This document shows positions 61,396 through 64,000 of a stretch of DNA of 64,000 nt, one piece after another. Source of the stretch: CAYWPG01 sp964460035 (lineage in GTDB: Bacteria; Pseudomonadota; Gammaproteobacteria; Nitrococcales; AK92). Every line of letters begins with the position of its first letter. The first letter of the stretch is position 1. The stretch is taken from NCBI GenBank assembly GCA_964460035.1, contig CAYWPG010000001.1, positions 1 to 64,000 of the forward strand. Direction: 5' to 3'. The translations under genes were made by a program, and so were the position numbers. The notes under the pieces are model-generated. The model was not told the DNA's origin, ran no database searches, and worked only from the letters and a program-made list of their open reading frames with translations.

Positions 61396-61968
61396 TCAGA
61401 AGGCGTAGACGCCTCCGACAGCGATTCCGGAAACCTTCAGGCCGTCGCTGTCGATGTAGCGCATGTATTCCACATTGAGCAGAAAGCCGTCGTAAGACGC
61501 TAGCTCGGCGCCTATCCCGAAGGACACGCCGCTGCGGCGCTCCGGGGGCAGGCCGGCCTGTAGGGATGCGTCCATACGAATATCGGTGTATCCGACGGTG
61601 CCGAAAACGGTCACTACATCCCGGCGCGGAAGCGGCACGGGAAAATGGGCGGTGAGATAGAGGCCGAACAGGCGATCCAGCTCGACGTCTTCTTCGGCGC
61701 TGTCTTCGGTTCGGTTCCCGGTCAGGCCGGCGCCCGCTAGGCTGACGCCGAACCTGCCTTCTATCGCAACGTTGCTGCTCACGTACGCACCCATGCGATA
61801 GGTCAAGGCGGGGGCCTCGATATCGCGTTCGGCACCGTCTTCGCTAACGAAGAGCAGCGCGAGTTGTCCGCCGCCGTACAGCGTTCCGAACCGGCCTCCT
61901 CCGGCTGTGGCATCGGTCGCGGCAAGTAGCGCAAGCAAGGCCAGTCCTGCCACGATGGACTTTTTCAT
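61396..61968 (-). CDS. Small outer-membrane beta-barrel protein
   Basis: This 190-residue protein has a signal peptide (MKKSIVAGLALLALLAATDATA) and alternating hydrophobic strands: LYGGGQLALLFV, ALTYRMGAYVSSNVAIEGRFGVSL, VTVFGTVGYTDIRM, GVSFGIGAELASYDGFLLNVEYMRY, ending VGGVYAF with a terminal Phe, the outer-membrane barrel hallmark. About eight strands, resembling the OmpW/OmpX/OmpA-like group. Function unknown. Confidence 0.83.
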   Translation of the reverse strand: MKKSIVAGLALLALLAATDATAGGGRFGTLYGGGQLALLFVSEDGAERDIEAPALTYRMGAYVSSNVAIEGRFGVSLAGAGLTGNRTEDSAEEDVELDRLFGLYLTAHFPVPLPRRDVVTVFGTVGYTDIRMDASLQAGLPPERRSGVSFGIGAELASYDGFLLNVEYMRYIDSDGLKVSGIAVGGVYAF

Positions 61969-62147
61969 CTGATCACCATTAGTCGAGGCCGTCGATGCGA
62001 GTCAGGGCCCGTGTGGTTCGCGGGCTCTGGTAGGGATAGCGCCCGGTGGACGCGACACTTTAGCGCAAGGAGGGGCCTCCGTCGGATTGCGGTAGAAAAA
62101 CCGGACGGGGACGATTCGGTCGCTCGGTGCCAGGACCAATCCGCTTA

Positions 62148-63008
62148 TTACGCCGTGATGGCCGGAGCGTCGTTCAGCGCCTGCTCCAGCCTCTTGCGCG
62201 TATCGGTACCGTCGACCGGCATCAAAGTGACGAGGCGGAGGCCCGAGAGGCGCTCGTCAGCCAGCGCGAAGGCGGTATGTTCGAATGCGAGCCGGCCGAG
62301 CCGGGGATGGTTGAAGAACTTTACGCCGTCGCGCCAGTCCTTCACCACGGGCTCTTCCCACCATTGCGCGAACTCCGCGCTCTCCCGCCGCAGCTCGGCG
62401 ATGAAGTCCTCGAACCACGGATCGCCGATGTGGTGCGCATAGTCGGCTCGAAAACGGTGAACCAGCCCCATGGCATGGGATTCCCATTCCGGAATCATGG
62501 TGCGCAGCGGGCCAAGCAGAGACATGCGCAGGCAGTTGCGCTCAGCAGGCTCTAAGGCGGCGAAATCCCCAAGCACGGCGCTTGCCGCACGGTTCCAGGC
62601 GAGCAGGTCCCAGCGCTGGCCGTGGATGTAGGCCGGGCAAGGGTCGAGCTGATCGAGCAGGCGCTGCAGATTCTTGTGGACGCCGTCGGTCTCGATGCGT
62701 TGATCCGCCGCGCCTGGGACGGCGTGTCCCGACAGGTGCAGCAGGTGGCGGGTTTCGGAGGGCTCCAGCCGCAAGACGGCGGCAATGCGTTCGATGGTTT
62801 GCGCCGAGGCGCGCACATCCCGCGCCTGCTCCAGCCATTTGTACCACTCCGCGCTGATGCCGGCGAGAAAGGCGACTTCTTCCCGCCGCAATCCCGGTGT
62901 GCGCCGTCGCCCTCCGGCAGGCAGCCCCACGTCCTGCGGCCGGATGCGCTCCCGGCGCGCTTTTAGAAAACGGGCGATTTCCTGTCGTTGTCTGGTGCTC
63001 GGCATCAT
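62148..63008 (-). CDS. XRE-family regulator with MmyB-like ligand-binding domain
   Basis: This 286-residue protein has a helix-turn-helix (residues ~10-85) with LPAGGRRRTPGLRREEVAFLAGISAEWYKWLEQ, diagnostic of this group, and a PAS-like MmyB domain (DPCPAYIHGQRWDLLAWNRAASAVLGDF; HPRLGRLAFEHTAF). Members usually repress a neighbouring MFS or dehydrogenase gene. It is divergent from an MFS transporter. On this strand TGGTATAAG at 63031-63023 is an extended -10 only ~15 bases before the ATG, so the mRNA may be nearly leaderless. Confidence 0.9.
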   Translation of the reverse strand: MMPSTRQRQEIARFLKARRERIRPQDVGLPAGGRRRTPGLRREEVAFLAGISAEWYKWLEQARDVRASAQTIERIAAVLRLEPSETRHLLHLSGHAVPGAADQRIETDGVHKNLQRLLDQLDPCPAYIHGQRWDLLAWNRAASAVLGDFAALEPAERNCLRMSLLGPLRTMIPEWESHAMGLVHRFRADYAHHIGDPWFEDFIAELRRESAEFAQWWEEPVVKDWRDGVKFFNHPRLGRLAFEHTAFALADERLSGLRLVTLMPVDGTDTRKRLEQALNDAPAITA

Positions 63009-63106
63009 GTTTGCGGGAACAACTTATACCAGGATAAACGCTTCCTTATTCCGCTAGTGGGACCGTTCTAACCTGTTCGCCTTTCACAGGCAACGGGAGC
63101 TTAGCA

Positions 63107-64000
63107 ATGGTCTTGGTCGCATCGAAAGTCAGGCCCGTGGAGAAGCCGGCAAGGAATCCGTGGCTTGGGCTAGCCATTCTCCTTTCCGCAGTGTTCATGA
63201 CCATCCTCGATGTGTTCATTGTGGTGGTCGCCGCGCCTGCGATTCGTGCGGATGTGGGGGCGAGCGCGGCGCAGATCCAGTGGGTGGTTGCCGTCTACAA
63301 TCTAGCCTTCGGCGCGCTGCTGATTACCGGCGGCCGGCTTGGTGATCTGTATGGCCGCAGGCGTGTTTTCTGCATCGGTCTGGCGCTTTTCGTGGCGGCT
63401 TCGCTGGCGGCGAGCCTGGCCAGCAGCGCCGAGGCGCTCATTGTGCTGCGGGCTCTGTTGGGCGTTGCCGCTGGGCTGCTGGTTCCGCAGATCTACTCGA
63501 TCATACAAGTCAGCTTCGATGATGCCGCGCGCGGCAAAGCGTTCGGCGCCTATGCCTCCGTTGCCGGGTTTGCGGCAACCATCGCGCAAGTACTGGGCGG
63601 GCTGCTGATTACCGGCGATCTGTTCGGGCTAGGGTGGCGCATGATTTTCCTGATCAACGTGCCGGTGGGCGCACTCGCTCTGGCGGCAGCGGCGCTTATA
63701 CCCGAGAGCCGCGCGCCGCGCACCGGTCGGCAGTCGCTGGACCTGGTCGGCGTGTGCTTGCTGTTGCTGGCGGTGCTCGCCCTGATGCTGCCACCCAGCG
63801 TTGCGCTAGAGAGCGGCTGGGGCGTGGAACCGCTCCTGCTGCTTGCGGCGTTTCCGGTGCTGGTCTGGTTGTTTGTGCGCTGGCAGCGTCGGCAGGAGGC
63901 GCGGGCACGTTCGCCGCTGATCGAGCCGTCACTGTTCAGGAAGGGCTCGTTCGTGGCGGGTAACGTGCTAGCGATGATTTTCTACGCCAACAATGCGGCG
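63107..64000 (+). CDS. MFS transporter, DHA2-type (3' end outside window)
   Basis: The frame is open from ATG 63107 to the window end (298 codons), so it is partial. PWLGLAILLSAVFMTILDVFIVVVAAPAI is the first helix with the LDxxIV motif. ITGGRLGDLYGRRRVF is motif A. LGGLLITGDLFGLGWRMIFLINVPVG is motif C with the WRxIFxINVPVG signature of 14-helix drug exporters. It is divergent from an XRE/MmyB regulator that probably controls it. The substrate is unknown. Confidence 0.93.
   Translation, partial: MVLVASKVRPVEKPARNPWLGLAILLSAVFMTILDVFIVVVAAPAIRADVGASAAQIQWVVAVYNLAFGALLITGGRLGDLYGRRRVFCIGLALFVAASLAASLASSAEALIVLRALLGVAAGLLVPQIYSIIQVSFDDAARGKAFGAYASVAGFAATIAQVLGGLLITGDLFGLGWRMIFLINVPVGALALAAAALIPESRAPRTGRQSLDLVGVCLLLLAVLALMLPPSVALESGWGVEPLLLLAAFPVLVWLFVRWQRRQEARARSPLIEPSLFRKGSFVAGNVLAMIFYANNAA

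Noticed and set aside
63160..63963. Short forward and reverse open frames near the window end
   Set aside because: They are shadows of the partial MFS transporter, whose frame stays open from 63107 to 64000.

Overview
The window (about 62% G+C by eye) is a chromosomal segment of a free-living gammaproteobacterium. The evidence is gene order: carB-greA, yhbY/ftsH-folP-glmM-tpiA-secG-tRNA-Leu(GAG), a complete nuoA-N operon with separate nuoC and nuoD, tRNA-fMet-rimP-nusA-infB-rbfA-truB-rpsO-pnp, and later rnk and a FadE/DUF1974-type acyl-CoA dehydrogenase. The DUF2818 gene behind nuoN and the separate nuoC/nuoD resemble Ectothiorhodospiraceae-, Nevskiales- or Xanthomonadales-like lineages more than enterics. 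I cannot place the genus.

Positions 1-9570 hold housekeeping genes: the end of carB, greA, a DUF4149 membrane protein, yhbY (reverse), ftsH, folP, glmM, tpiA, secG and tRNA-Leu. Between yhbY and ftsH, where rlmE (ftsJ) normally sits, there is only a frameshifted rlmE ruin. Positions 9650-24725 are the 14-gene respiratory complex I operon behind a near-consensus sigma-70 promoter, ending in DUF2818. Positions 24923-34040 are the transcription/translation block: initiator tRNA, tandem terminators, rimP, nusA, infB, rbfA, truB, rpsO with a leader hairpin, and pnp.

From 34167 on the content is accessory and lineage-specific: a phosphoribosyltransferase/erythromycin-esterase-like/DUF427 run, a thioesterase and an SDR, a RAYT transposase with REP-like inverted pairs nearby, a nitronate monooxygenase divergent from a LysR regulator across a perfect palindrome, a Dabb protein, a long acyl-CoA dehydrogenase and rnk. 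Next come a DUF2141-carotenoid oxygenase-DUF2269 operon whose first ribosome-binding site lies in a strong hairpin, a LytS/LytTR-type two-component pair, a hydrolase-fold protein that has lost its catalytic residues, a lipoprotein, and a 1297-residue FAD/iron-sulfur oxidoreductase (DUF3683).

Positions 55816-58335 are a decay zone: a destroyed AbiE-type toxin-antitoxin pair (abiEi and abiEii pseudogenes), a small DUF3149 protein and about six diverged tandem palindromic repeats. The window closes with an exported Asp-nucleophile hydrolase divergent from a CGNR zinc-finger regulator, an EamA transporter, a small outer-membrane beta-barrel protein, and an XRE/MmyB-type regulator divergent from an MFS exporter cut by the window edge.

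The most interesting points are the two gene ruins (rlmE, abiE), the REP/RAYT system with an altered HUH motif, the ribosome-binding-site hairpin before the carotenoid oxygenase operon, and the triad-less hydrolase. No clearly novel multi-gene defence or biosynthetic system was found.
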